Assembly (NCBI GenBank): GCA_963969495.1
Contig: OZ018327.1
Location: 32,997,175-33,061,174, forward strand
From: Ceratothoa steindachneri
Lineage: Eukaryota > Arthropoda > Malacostraca > Isopoda > Cymothoidae
Direction: 5' to 3'
Length of the DNA: 64,000 nucleotides
The notes under the pieces are model-generated. The model saw nothing but the letters and a program-made list of their open reading frames with translations. It did no database searches and had not been told where the DNA came from. Positions 24,577-36,899 of this stretch are shown here, piece after piece (the stretch's first letter is position 1; every line of letters starts with the position of its first letter). A program made the position numbers and the translations under genes.

Positions 24577-24639
24577 AGGTAAAAGGCCATGTTGTATGTA
24601 GGTACTATTGAAGTCCACAGGGCCTTCGAGGTGAGAAAA

Positions 24640-25260
24640 ATAATTTAAGGGAAAACTAAGCGCTACAAGAAACATAAAATTGGAAGGCTCAGATTGTCTG
24701 AGGATTCCACTGGGCCTCGTAGGTGTTAAGGTTTTCAATTTCTGCTGTTGTCATAGAGTGGGGCACAGGCACCCTCCCTTGCGGAATGCCCGGAGTGAGC
24801 GGAAACTTTGATCCGTTCGTGCACCCTAAACTGATCTACGCTGCTCTCTCCATCACACAGTCACAGAGAGTTCTCGTAAGTTTTCACTTAGGCCCAGTCA
24901 TAAGATCTTGCACTGCATTCCCCGTTGCCACACCTTATCAAACGCTTTTGATACATTCCGACAGACAATGTCCACGAAACTTCTTTTCCGTTTTGCTTGG
25001 GCTAGCTTTTCCGCAAGACACCAGTTTTCGGTTGAGGATCTCCTCGAAGAGCTTCCCGCCAAATTCTAGAAGTGAATTTGGCCGGTAACTCTCCTTCAAC
25101 GTTGGGTCCTTTCCATGCTTAGGCAAGAAAATCATCTTAGCCATTTTATAAGCATCTGGAAAGTATCCCGTGTTCAGAAAGGCGTTATATATCCTTCTCA
25201 TTCATTCGATGACATTGGCTGGTGCCTTTTAAAAATTTAGCTTTGTAACTCCGATCTAGT
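24640..25260 (-). pseudogene. Jockey-like LINE RT fragment
   Basis: Minus-strand reading: MRRIYNAFLNTGYFPDAYK, AKMIFLPKHGKDP, SYRPNSLLEFGGKLFEE (the RT finger region), then in another frame CTNGSKFPLTPGIPQGRVP. It parallels NTGYFPDGLKIAKIIFIPK in the LINE at 45 kb. No endonuclease or tail remains. Confidence 0.75.
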
Positions 25261-25269
25261 TCTCTGGTA

Positions 25270-27868
25270 AAGGAGGCAATGGAAAATGAGTGCTTGAAAA
25301 CATGCTTCTTTTAACGGCAGTCAACTCGGGGAGTAACAAGGAGTAACAAGGATAGTAAGTACCCTAGGAGACCTTACGGTCCATTCAAAGAGGGTACCTT
25401 TGGACTAGCAATCGAGCGGGCACATGGCTGCTCAATTGTTTTGCGTCCCTAAACGGCCACTTTTCAAGACTTTGTCTAGTCTTGACTTGAACTGGTCAAC
25501 AGATTCACTGTTGACAACTTCCACTGGAAGTGCGTTCCACTTACCGCAGATACTGTAGGTGAAAAAGTTTCCACACAGATTGCGGTTGTAACGCTTCAGT
25601 TCAAGTTTGAAGCCGTGATTGCGCGTTCTGTTCTCACTCAGTGTGAAAATATCCCGGTAGTCAACATTGTCGAACCCTCGAAGTATTTTGAAGACTTCGA
25701 TGAGCTGACCACGCAGTCTACGGGTTTCCAGCGAGAACAGATCTAACTCCCTTAGTCTATCCTCATAACTTTTATGTCGGATAGAGGGAATCAGCTTGGT
25801 TGCCCTGGCTTGTACGCGTTCCAATCTAGCGATGTCCTTTCGCAATGAAGGACTCCAAAATTGTACGGCATACTCCAGATGCGGTCGGACAAGTGAGTTG
25901 TACAGGCACAGTACAATCTCCTGGTTTCCATAACCAAACTGGCGCTTAATATAGCCTAGCATCCTTTGGGCCTTTTTCTCCGCCTCAATGCACTGTTTCG
26001 AGAACTTGAGGTCACTAGTGATTGTTACACCCAAGTCCTTCTCAGTGTCGGTGGATTCAAGAGCAGTGCCCTTAAGGATATACTGAGATTGGGGGTTTCT
26101 GTGGCCGATATGCATCACTTTGCATTTTTTCACGTTAAAAGGCATTTGCCACGTGTCCGACCACTCCCCAATCTTCCCAAGATCTTCCTGCAGGCGGGCA
26201 GTATTTCCATCCTTTGCAACGTTCATACCAAGTTTGGTATCGTCGGCAAATTTGGAAATCTTGGCAACCATGTCAACGTCCATGTCGTTGACGTAGATGA
26301 TGAGTAGTAGTGGTCCCAGGACAGAACCTTGAGGCACCCCGCTAGTAACGGGCACCCACTCAGAAGACTGTCCATTCACCACCACCCGTTGCCGTCTGCC
26401 ACTTAGCCAGTTCTCGATCCAGCCGGCTACCTTTCCGTCTATGCCAAGCGCTCGCACTTTCCGGAGAAGGCGGCGGTGTGGTACCTTATCAAAGGCTTTC
26501 TGAAAGTCTAGGTAGACCACATCCACCGCCTTGTCCCGATCGTGCTCACTGAAAACGAAGTGGAAGAATTCTACAAGGTTCGTCAGGCATTACCGTTGCC
26601 TTCGGAATCCGTGCTGGGATCTCCTCAGTAGCAGGTTTGACTCTAAATACGACGTCACTTTGTCCACCATGATGCTTTCCATGAGTTTACCGACTATCGA
26701 AGTCAGACTGATAGGTCGGTAGTTCGACGGTTGGTTACGGTCTCCTTTCTTGAAGATTGGAGTCACCTCCGCCTCACGCCAGTCTCTAGGAACGCATTTG
26801 GTCCGGATTGACATGTTAAAGATAGCGCACAGATGTCGTGATACTTCATCGCACACTTCCTTCAACACCTTGGATAGAAACCCGTCCGGTCCAGGGGACT
26901 TATTCGTCTTTAGGTCAGCGATCTTTTTCTTTATTTCTCCTTCAGTGAAGTCCATTGCCTCCAGCTTTTCCCCCGAGTAGGAATCCGTCGGCTGGGGAAT
27001 GGGACCACACTCTTCAGTAAACACTGAAGAGAAGTAGTCGTTGAGGAGGTTAGTATTTTCTGCATCTGAATGCTTTAATGTCCCCTCCTCATTCCTCAAA
27101 GGGCCAATCGTTCGACGGATTGGTTTACGGCTGTTCACATATCCAAAAATCTCCTTGGGATTCTCTTTACAGAGTCTCGCCACTCGGAGTTCCTCAGACC
27201 GCTTAGCCACCCTTATGCTGGACTTCACTCTCCTGGCTAGCCTCCGGTATTCGTCAAAGTCACCCGAGATCTTCGATTGCCGGTACGCATTTCTCCTCTC
27301 CCTAAGCAGTTGCCCGATTTCTCGATTAAACCACTTTGGTTGAACAGAGGACCGACGGGAGAATTTCAGAGGGATGAAACGCGATTGAAGACTCATGAAT
27401 GTGGTTTTGAAACTGTTCCAAGAGTCTTCAACAGCCTCGCACTCTTCTAGCCTCGCGTCAGTCAGTCCCGCACGTAGACCTGCAAAGTCTGCTCTTCTCA
27501 AATCGTGTTTCCTTGATTTACTAGTTGCAGGCTCTGCCTTGGGGACTTTGACTACAAATCTAATTAGTCGGTGGTCTTCGCCAACAGAGAGGTCCTCAAC
27601 GATGTCATCCTCAGAGGTGAAAACCAAGTCGAGGATATTGTCTCCTCTCGTTGGCTCTCTCACCCATTGAGTCAGGAACTCGTTGTTCGTGAACTCCAGG
27701 AGTAGTGCGTTCTCGCCACAGGGTTCTCTGGTTTCCCAGTCAACTTGTGTGTTGAAATCACCCATGACGATACACACTCTGTCTTCGACAAGTTCTCCTA
27801 GTAGCTGGTACAGATCTCTGTCCTTTTCAACGAGTTGGGCAGGAGGTCTATAAAGCACCAGGGTCCTG
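25270..27868 (-). mobile_element. CR1-like LINE, 5'-truncated, nearly intact ORF2
   Basis: The minus-strand ORF2 runs from 27,868 (inside the endonuclease) to its stop at 25,432, followed by about 160 bp of 3' untranslated DNA. The frame is continuous except for one TAA at 26,590-26,592. It joins the Penelope fragment at 27,868. Of all the LINEs here, this one has the fewest disabling changes. Confidence 0.9.
25432..27858 (-). pseudogene. CR1-like endonuclease/reverse transcriptase with one nonsense codon
   Basis: Endonuclease part: LYRPPAQ, CIVMGDFNTQVDWE, DNILDLVFTSEDD and GEDHRLIRF; its N-terminus is truncated. RT part: NKSPGPDGFLSKVLKE, KKGDRNQPSNYRPISLTSI, SQHGFRRQR then a TAA, VYLDFQKAFDKVPH, GVPQGSVLGPLL and the intact catalytic box KFADDTKLG. 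The C-terminal domain has LYNSLVRPHLEYAVQFWSP and LERVQARATKLIP. The two open parts (26,590-27,858 and 25,432-26,526) share a frame, so the TAA is a point nonsense. The enzyme would copy element RNA at a nicked target. Confidence 0.9.
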
Positions 27869-28780
27869 TATTGCCTGCATGAATGCCGAGATGTCGGGAG
27901 TACTGTTTCCGGGCTGAAGTTGCACGTTAATTGCCGGTTTCTTCATTTGCATAATGACGGCTTCGGCCATCCGCAATCTTCTGTGGGTTTGGAGTCTCAG
28001 GATGATGGAGGTGTCCTTATTCAGTTTTTCCGGGTTAGGGTAGTGCCATGAGGGTGGGCGCCATCTTAAAGGTGAGGTGTCAGTCGCCTTAGCAGGGTTG
28101 TGGAGGTTACGCCGATGTACTTTGAATTACGATGTTCGCAGTCACCGACTTTGCACGAATATTCGTACACGACGTTAGTCTCCTGGAGTTCGATCGTCGG
28201 AGGGAAACAGCTGTTCTTCATGATGCAAATACTGGTTTTCTTGGTCTTGTAGTATATAATTAGATTTATATCCGTATTTGGGTCGGTTAGGGCCATGTTA
28301 CGATGGAGAATGAGTTTGAGAGCCTTTTCGTCTTCACGATAGCCGGTGTTCATATTGGCCTTGTAATAAAGGTCGATATTATTCTTCTTCGGAGTGGACC
28401 TGACGTCAGGACCAGCAGTCAAGTTCATTTTCTCTTTCATGGTAGCGTCTATGGATTGTTGTGGGTCGTCGTTGTTAACGAGAACTCGGGAAACCCTCTT
28501 AAGTTGGAAATCAACAGCTGTCCACGAGGATGAATGAGAAATTGCCATGCTAACTAAAGCATTCGTGACTGATCTCTTGTAACTTTCAGGAAACTCAGAA
28601 GAACCGTTAAAGCATAAGCCTATGTTCGTGGCATTAACGTATACTTGGGTCATAAATTTGGACTCCTGGGCACTTATGAGGATATCAATGAAGGGAAGGG
28701 ATCCTTCATTTTCCGTTTCGTGGGTGAAATTCAGACACGAGTTGTTCTTGAATCTTTCAACTAGGCCCTTCACTTTATTT
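27869..28780 (-). mobile_element. Penelope-like element fragment with GIY-YIG domain
   Basis: The frame 28,066-28,788 holds a region after the RT (LPFIDILISAQESKFMTQVY) and the start of a GIY-YIG nuclease (VYEYSCKVG, KYIGVTSTTLLRRL). After a frameshift near 28,040 the nuclease continues as LQTHRRLRMAEAVIMQMKKP and ends near 27,870. The RT itself is missing (5' truncation at the LTR border near 28,780). Penelope elements use this nuclease to cut target DNA. Confidence 0.8.
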
Positions 28781-28784
28781 CTAA

Positions 28785-29570
28785 ACAATCTTTATTTTTA
28801 AATACAAACAACAACGTAAGATGAAATAAGACACTCAACGACACTTAAAAAAATGAGAACTTTCAACTCTTATAACGGGTTCACACATAGAACCATAATA
28901 ACATTTGAAGGAACAGAATCCGAATCCATAAGTGCTCTACAAAGAAGCGCTGTTCTCGTATAGTATTAGCACTCTTTTTGGAAAAGTTCTTTTTTGGGGG
29001 GTGGGGGTCCCCAAAGCTGGTGGTATTTGTGTACGCAATGCCATACTACAGTTAGTTAATGCAAACCTACAAAATAATAACGATCGCCTAAAAGATAAAG
29101 TCAGACCCCTTAAAGAAATAAGAAAAACTAATGCAGGGTTACTTAGGAGTGGGTGTTCTAAAACTAAGAACCATCGCTTTCCTGAATTTCAGAGATCAAC
29201 CCTCAGAAGTAATGAATTAATTTTATAATAGTAAATATCTCAACGCTAAAGAGTGAACAGCCTAAAATTGGAAAGCGCCTCAAGATGAAGACCCAAAATC
29301 TATCAAGAGAGATACATCAGAAGACTTTCCAAGTTCCCGCCGAATAAAGAATAGTGAATCCAGCTTCAACATTTCTTTATCCTTAAAGAAATTGCTGATC
29401 ACATTTAGGCAGCCTACAATAAAGAAAGAAGAGCTATCTCTACCCTTTGGATTTAGTGACTATCGTACAAGGCACTCCCACCAAGCCGAACCAAGAAACC
29501 TATCGCTCTACTGAGGAGTGGTAAAAAAACTCGGTGGCAAATCACCGTTGGTAACCAAACCACTCCAACT
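28785..29570 (+). repeat. Gypsy-family LTR, right arm, plus orientation
   Basis: 28,790-29,240 matches the reverse complement of 4,990-4,500. Then GGAAAGCGCCTCAAGATGA leads straight into R/U5-like DNA (GCCGAATAAAGAATAGTGAA) that matches 16,850-17,100. About 650 bp present at 3,880-4,500 are missing here. Orientation and position fit the displaced 3' LTR of the right gypsy copy. Confidence 0.65.
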
Positions 29571-30184
29571 GGGCTAAACGGCTCATCCATAAATCGGGAT
29601 AATGATGGCGAGACAGTGTTTTTGAGTAAGGAGTGACATGATGCATTTTTTTGCGTATGGGACGTGAGCTCAAAAATCCTGCGAGTGAAGGCTAGTTTTA
29701 GGCAATTAATTACATCTCCTGCTGCTTCTAATCTCCTATGTGGCGTCCCTCGTCCTCTATAGGAAAGTTCAGGCTTCAGAATATATCATTTGAGCTAGCC
29801 AGAAAAACTAGTTCAAATGACGGTGTCATTAATTGATTTAAACCAACCGCTCCGATTGTCATCATGTTTTCCATGTGTGGGCGAAGTTGAGATTTGTAAG
29901 AGGTAAACTGATGTAGTGTAAGAACCCTGTAACGATAGAAGTGAAGCTGAGAAAGAGAGTTTCTGGAATTACTCTGAACGAGTACTAGATATGGGTATAC
30001 TTCGAGATAAGGAAAATGGAGAGGAGGTTTCTGACAACAGCATATTGACCTCCATCGCGACGAAAAGCCACCAAGGCGGGGAATAAATGATAAGTGGCTT
30101 CGTCCTTGATTGGTCCTAAAGGGGACAGGAGGGAGGTGGGTAGTGTCGAGGGATAGGCCAAGGTGTGGTTGGAGTTTTTCCCGA

Positions 30185-30187
<3 letters not shown>
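29571..30187. other. Mostly unassigned; weak RT C-terminal scrap on minus strand at 29,810-29,920
   Basis: On the minus strand near 29,920-29,830 a frame gives SYKSQLRPHMEN, which resembles the LYKxxIRPxxEY motif after the RT domain of Jockey/CR1 LINEs. Nothing else supports it. The rest shows no gene. Confidence 0.3.

Positions 30188-30251
<64 letters not shown>
30188..30251. repeat. (TA)n microsatellite
   Basis: About 32 perfect TA units. Confidence 0.97.
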
Positions 30252-30253
<2 letters not shown>

Positions 30254-32400
30254 TATTATCACGAGTGCGGAGGGGTCGTTGTACTACTTCTTATATTTCG
30301 TTCGACCCGTGCTCTGGATAGGTTTATTGACTCAGAGTGCTTAGAGGTTAGCTAAGGAGGGATTGGAATAAACTTTGCCAGCAAGCGATCCAAAAGAAGT
30401 TAGATAAACAAACAATATGAAAATAAAATTTTAATGAGCGCTAAACAACAAAAATATATACATAAAAATAAGGTTCTTCGAGAGATGAATTAATAGGTGA
30501 AGCTCGGATATCTCACTTGGATTGTAAATATCTTTTCACTATGTAAATCCCTATACACTTTTACTGTTGTTAAGCTTCGCGGTGAAGTTGGGAATGTGAA
30601 AGGGAAAGGTTACCTTGGAACCTGAGGTTCGAGTGGCACTGGAAAGTGAAGGTGGTGGAGACGATAAGGTAGGTTCTCCAAGGACTGACCTGATCCCACA
30701 ATTCCGTCACGATTCTGCTGGAAGAAGGCGGTGACAGGAGCTTCTTGTTAAAGAGGGCCCCATGCTCCTGAACTCCGAGGAATCTTAGGTGCCTCTGTGA
30801 GGAAGGGGGCGCGAAGTGACCTATTGACGCGTAGGGTCACGGAGAAAAGCTGACTTGCAGACCAACGGGATAAGGAGCCTTCCTAACTGGGACCGATCTC
30901 CTCTCTGAAGACTTGGTGCTTCGACGATTTACCACAACACCGAGATAGATGGCAATTCCTGCCCCGCCAGACGCTGTGCAAGCTCTACTACCGATGGTTA
31001 AAATAATACATCTTTTATACCCGAAGCTCGGGAGAGGTTCACATGGCTGCGGAAGTAGATTTGATGTCAAGTGCCCTTCTTAGGATGAGAGCTGCTTGAT
31101 TATCTCCTTCATTTCGTCCTTTGTAAACTTCTGGAAACCACCGGAAGCAAAGATGGGCTCCCATCTATCGATAATCAGTCCGGGAAGGAATGCGGTGGTT
31201 AGCTGAAATGGCCGGCGGATTCTTCCTGCGGGAGGCCACCAGACATCGGGCCGGAAGGCGAAGGTTTGGTAACGCGGCCCGATGGGAACGGAGGTGGGGA
31301 AACGTGGGAGCATTAGGCTATTCTCCTACAGGTAGTATTTTAGTGGTTTATTAGAGCGCCGGCCCCAATTGGTATGAAAGAGGCTGCTGTTGATTAACAT
31401 AATATTTAGACTTTCGAATAATAATAATAATAATGTAAAGACCTTTATCATGTATTTAAATTCGAAAAAGAAATTCAAATATATTCATTTCTCATCGAGT
31501 GATTTTACTTTCTCGTTTCAACTGGGCCCAAATGAGCCAAAATAGATAAATAAGTTGGTTACTTTTTTATACATCAACACATCCAGCATTGTCATTCATC
31601 CATCTGTATTCAAACTAGGTAGTCAAATTCCACAGCGTCTTTGTAATTCCTTCAGAATCGTGTCAGTTTACCGATCAATTTAATCTTTACAAGGGGCATC
31701 TCAAATATTTTGGAAAACTTATTCACCATCATTATTCGTTTGATATAAATCCTTAAGTCAAGGGAGCCTTAGGATTTCCGAAGTTCTCCTTACTCTGTGG
31801 AAACTATCATAGAGCCCAAATTAGCGAACGGTTGGGGGAATGCTTCAAGTTTCTAAGCTCTTGAAGAGTTATAACAACTGTAAAATAGAAAACTTATTTT
31901 ATTTCGACATGGCTGTTCAAGAGATTAAGTGAAAAAGACCGCGTGAAGATTTTGCTCTTGCAGAAGTCCACACTTTGGAGTGATCTCGACGAGTGACTAG
32001 TTAATGGAAAGGTCAAAAATCTATTGGAGCACCGTCTGGAGGACATTGGTAAATTTCAAGTATTTTATAGACACAACCCTCCTCCATATTTCAACGAGTT
32101 TAAGCCCCCTTGCAAACTTACTCTATCATAACCAGAAGTCGGAAAGAATGAGAGAAGAGCAAATCCAGATGAAGTAAGAAAAAGTTAATAGAGCTGAAAG
32201 CCGAAATGTTATTAGGTAGAACAAATTTGAACAAAGGCCCCCCCCCCCCTTTCAATGACCCATAGCATACGTCGCTATTTTATTTGAACAAAGACTTAAA
32301 TGAGGCCACCAGGGGCCATTGAACGTGGCGTCACAATGGAAGTTGATATCTGTCCCTGAATCGACATTGGACAGCACCGAGTCTTGTTCGTTTCGAATCT
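30252..32400. other. No gene recognised
   Basis: Short frames at 30,837-31,070 and 31,080-31,313 (minus) show no family motif. A C-run lies at 32,237-32,250. The right end may hold the promoter of the gene that starts at 32,520; a TCAGT initiator-like pentamer lies at 32,413-32,417 with no TATA box at the expected place. Confidence 0.4.
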
Positions 32401-32519
32401 CCGGCACTGGATTCAGTGTGAGCAGAGAACTCCATCGCGAGCACAAGTGCGGACTCTTCTCTTCAAGCGGACTTTCTCTATTCAACCAACGCCATTTCAC
32501 CCTGAGACTCAGAGAAACA

Positions 32520-34072
32520 ATGAGGTAAGTCACTCCTCAATCCAGAGAAGGGAAACAGTTCCCGCTAGGCCTCAACCATTATTATGTGTGAGTTTTAGTA
32601 AAACCATAATAGGTCTGCGGAGTGTTGGGACCATCAGAAATTCAAATATAAACACAAGGAAGTGAAATCTTTGGGAAATCAAGATGAGAAAAGAGTCGTT
32701 TGTTTCTCTTTTGTCAAAAAATAAAAAAAAGAAAGGAAATTTGTAGTGAATTTTGAACAAAACGCTTAAACCCTCTAAACTCAAAATGGTAAAAAGTATT
32801 TAGTTTTAACATTAATTCTGTTTTTTAGGAAGGGAAGGTAATTGACTTTTATGGTTCTCCTATACGATTGGGATTTTAAGGTTAGTTTAGGTTTATTTAG
32901 TTAAGGATTGAAGCTATAGTCACATACCTGACCTAACTTAATTGTAAAATACAAAGAGACGCATAAAAACCCTGATTCGGAAATTCGAATAAAAAATACC
33001 TTTAATGACGCCAATTTTATTACTTGTATAAATTACTTTTTTACCTATTTTACTTTTAATTTCAGAGGATTCACTGCAATTGTGGTCTTCCTGGTAGCCA
33101 TTATTGGCTTTTGCGTGGCTTTCCCAGAACCATCGCGGCTGAGACGATCAGGCGTCCCATTGAAGTAGGTACCGTAGTGATTTTAATGGTAGAGGATTTC
33201 TATGGACCCCTTGAGGCCAAAGTGAAAGCTTCATGTTGGGTTTAATGTAGGGCAAAAAAGAGGTGGAATGAATGAAATTTACCTATATTGGCTCTTCAAC
33301 ATCCCGTGCATTGCACTCCATACTAAATCGTTCATAAACTACTTCAAATAACCACTTCATAGTTATTCCACTGCATTTCACTCATTTTCCCCTTCTATCG
33401 CAGAAACATGGATGACTTTTTACCAAAAGAACTACGCGAAAGGTAAGAACCATAACATCTGTATTTTAACACTTGGATCTCTTTTGTTATTAAGCCGCGC
33501 CATTTCTTTACACCAATTTGTTTGTATCTTGTAGGATTCTCTGATTTGATGTGCAATGCCCAACTAAGTGCTTAAGAAAGTTCGAACTTGCCCTCTTGTT
33601 TTTAGATACTTGTCTTTCTTGTTCTTTTATTTCTGCATTTTTCGATAGAGTGTGAGGAATATATCATTGATAAATATAAAAGCAGAGGTTACACATTACC
33701 AAAACTCAGGGACGAGAAAGCTTGACCGCTGGACGGACCGGCTCTTTATTTCATTTGGGATTCGATCGATCTTAGAAATTGAATTTGACAAGCCCATTTA
33801 CTCTTCGCATCTTAATTCTAATTGGTTTTATTTTTTTTTATTATAGAGATCATATCAGATTTGTGAGACAAGCTCCTTCCCCTGGTTCCAAAAAGAAAGG
33901 CAAACCCAATAAAGGTACTGGAAGTAGCGAGGAACAAACAGGTCCAAATGCTGAGGTTAACTTGTCTTTATCTATTTCAAGTTCAGAGTCAGATTCATGT
34001 TGTGAAGAAGAAACTGGACATCCCGCTCCAGCTCCAGCTCCAGCTCCAGCTCCAGCTCCCGGCAGAAAGTAG
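32520..34072 (+). CDS. Predicted small secreted protein, four exons, family unknown
   Basis: Coding exons: 32,520-32,524 (ATGAG), 33,066-33,164, 33,404-33,442 and 33,847-34,072 (TAG). Donors are gtaagt, gtaggt and gtaaga; acceptors are tttcag, atcgcag and attatag with long pyrimidine tracts. All three introns are phase 2, and the joined frame is open for 122 residues. Start context is AACAATGAG. Residues 1-20 form a signal peptide (MRGF, then a hydrophobic core AIVVFLVAIIGFCVA). Next come FPEPSRLRR (possible basic cleavage site), KELRERDHIRF, a lysine/glycine stretch (KKKGKPNKG), an acidic serine segment with SDSCCEEE, and six Ala-Pro repeats ending in PGRK. I recognise no family; a peptide precursor or extracellular matrix/cuticle protein are both possible. 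Splicing is inferred, not observed. Confidence 0.7.
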
Positions 34073-34324
34073 GATACGGCAATGTCCCAGAATTACTGCA
34101 TAGTTTTGAAGAATCTTACGATGAACCCAGCCACCCAAATTATAATTTATTCTTAGTTTATTTTCACTGAAAAATGTTACTTCCCTTCCTATTAGTTGAA
34201 TCAGTATCCTCTACTTAGTAGATACGTCTTATTTTACACGGTACTTCACCCGATTAGCACAAAAATCATCTCGTACGTATAAACATCCCAACACCTGCAA
34301 ATTTCGCCTTCGTTGCCTCCTCAT

Positions 34325-34330
34325 AATAAA
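34325..34330 (+). terminator. Candidate polyadenylation signal AATAAA
   Basis: The first AATAAA in the 3' flank, 253 bp after the stop codon of the secreted-protein gene, with T- and GT-rich DNA shortly after it. Confidence 0.4.
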
Positions 34331-34339
34331 AAGGTAGCT

Positions 34340-36890
34340 ACGGTGAAACCTAACTTGCCTTTTTATTTCCCTTCAAATGTTGTGGTTAGTCATGCTTGTT
34401 CATCGGTGCTCGACTGTTTACGATATCCAAATTCACTGATCGATTTTAAGAATTTTGGGGTGAAGAAGGCTTTGAAGACGCATTATAAATCAAAAACAAT
34501 CAAACCGAAGAGTCGTAATAGGGTGAATATTGCCACTGAAGTCCATTAACCCACCGTTCAGCTCAACTAAGATCCAGTGGTAACCGTGAAACAGGACTAC
34601 CACCCGGTGAACTGCGGATGGATAGACATGAAGATGATCATAGCAACCGGCCTTAAGACATCTCGCATCCTTAAATGTATCTACCATATCAATAACCATT
34701 TTGGGGTATTTGAAAACCGAAATGGCAGAAATGAACGATGCCTCGAATCTTTGAATACAGAGTACGTGGAGTAGGGCAGGGGCGTTTTTGTCCCAAGAGC
34801 ACAAACTTACAAGATCCTCAGCGAGTACAAATGATAAATCTACCGATTAACATCTATACCGTTTATGTAAAGTAATTACTTTAAATTTATTCTTTATTTG
34901 TTTCTGTATTACTGTTGCCTTTTCTTCGGCGCAGAAAGTACTCTTTTCCGAGCTATTACTACCTTAGAGTGCTCATTTCCAATCTAAAAAAAACAACCTA
35001 AGAGCGGCCGAAATCGGGCCAAATTTGATGGCCCGTGCAATCAATTGATTCCGATGACTTACATTGGCCTTTTTTTTGTTTGTTAATTAAAACATATTTG
35101 TGGCCTCTTCTTTGTGTTAAATCAAGCTGAGCTTTATTACCGCTCCGTTCACTAAGCTGTTCTTTAGGGATCACTTCATGTTTTGAGCCAAAATTGAATT
35201 ATAGCATCGAAGCGGCCATAGTATTCCAGCGAAAACGCCAGCACAGTTGTCTCGCAACCATCACAAAGATCAGCCATTTTGAACTGAAGATTGAGGGCAC
35301 CCTTATCTTGCGGCTATGAGAATATATTTTATAACAACCTATAAACCACAAAATAGCTGTGGATTTATTAAAACCCTTGGAGGAATTCACTCTTCGAGGT
35401 GACTAACCATGATTTAAAGGGTGGTAGCGAAGGGACAATAAAGAGAACATACAAGAGAGGGAATGGGGGCAAGAACTCACAAAATTAATAAGGCAAAAAG
35501 GGGGAGACGCTGATTATACTAATGATTATGACATCATTTTGCTGCTTCTTATACTACAACCTTTTCTCGCTCTTTGGCTCATAACGTTTCTCATTAATAC
35601 CCTGTGCTACCCAGGAGCAACCTTTTGTACACCTGAATTCAACGGTTTTGTGGTACGTACATTTTCGTTTGTCATCCTAAGTGAACGATTTGGTCCATCT
35701 CAAAGGCCTAATTCAGCACCTCATCTGAGTAGGCCTGTCGTAGTTTTCCTTATTATCATAAAAGGGATTTACAAACACTATGACTTGAGGGAGCAGTGGG
35801 GAGGCTTTAAGGTGTTAAGAACTCTTAATTAGTTAAATAATAAATGGCACAATAACTATAGTTAGAGAGGGTCGTCTTCGGTCGGTGCTCGTGCAGTACA
35901 GCCAAGTCCGGGAGAGACGGGAGCGATCGGTCGAGCTCTAGAGAAGGAGAGACTAGACACCATTGATGCTTGGCTGAGAAGGTGAATCCTGAGCTCCCAA
36001 TAAAGAAAGATGGGGCCTTGCTATGGCAGGCTTAGGGGTGCAGTAGTCATCCTTATTGAACGTGCCGTTGTCAAGTTGATTGTGCAATAGCACTAATGCA
36101 AATAGTTATACAATAGTTGTATTTTTCGATTGATTTTAATGCTCGCAGGATAGTCATCTAAAGGGGTTTTCATAACATATTTACTGACATATTTTCAACA
36201 ACAAAAGAACGGTTTAACAAATGGTTCTTTAGTCTAAAACAAGGAATAAAGATTTGCCACTTCAGTTATTCCCTCTCACTCTCAGTAGACGAGCATTAGC
36301 ACGGGCACATGCCTCAGAAAATGGGAAAGTTAATGAATTATTATTATTATTATTTGTACTATTACTTTTATTATTTATGGACTTTTTTTTTACAAAATAC
36401 ACAGTAAAATGGTTTAAGAGTTACATAAACATAATTTTAACATATATTTGATATTTGCTGTGTGTATAAAAAGCCCCAGTTTTGATATACCCTTTATATT
36501 ACACACACTTAATATAAATAAAAGCATAATTTACCAAGTATGAATAAATATATTAGCACCATTCTCCATTCTTCCATGGTAATCGGAACTGGGTCATCTT
36601 CTGAAAAAATATTGTATTTTTATTTATTTGCTTTATAAATAAATTAATTTAATTTTGTTTTGTTTATATCGTTTTCTTCTTTTTAAAATTTAGGTTCGTT
36701 ACCTCGCCCCTACCTTAGTACTTACAAAGGAGAAAAAAAGAACTAAAAAGCATTGTAACAAAGAAAAACGAAGAAAATATGAAATAGTGAGAAAGACAGA
36801 CTACAGGTCCAGGAATATTTCTCTGATAAACTCTAAATAACTACAAAACTTCGGAGCAGAAGTAAATTTTTGATATCTTTGTTGATTCTC
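34340..36890. other. No gene recognised
   Basis: AT-rich DNA. Frames at 34,490-34,804 (minus), 35,199-35,390 (minus) and 35,539-35,832 (plus) lack motifs. A block at 35,870-36,040 is GC-richer and contains CCCAATAAAGAAAG, which could be part of an LTR, but no partner was found in the window. Confidence 0.4.
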
Positions 36891-36899
36891 TTAGAGTTC

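Noticed and set aside
34490..34804. 104-residue minus-strand open frame downstream of the secreted-protein gene
   Set aside because: No motif, start context or homology that I recognise; length is within chance for this composition.
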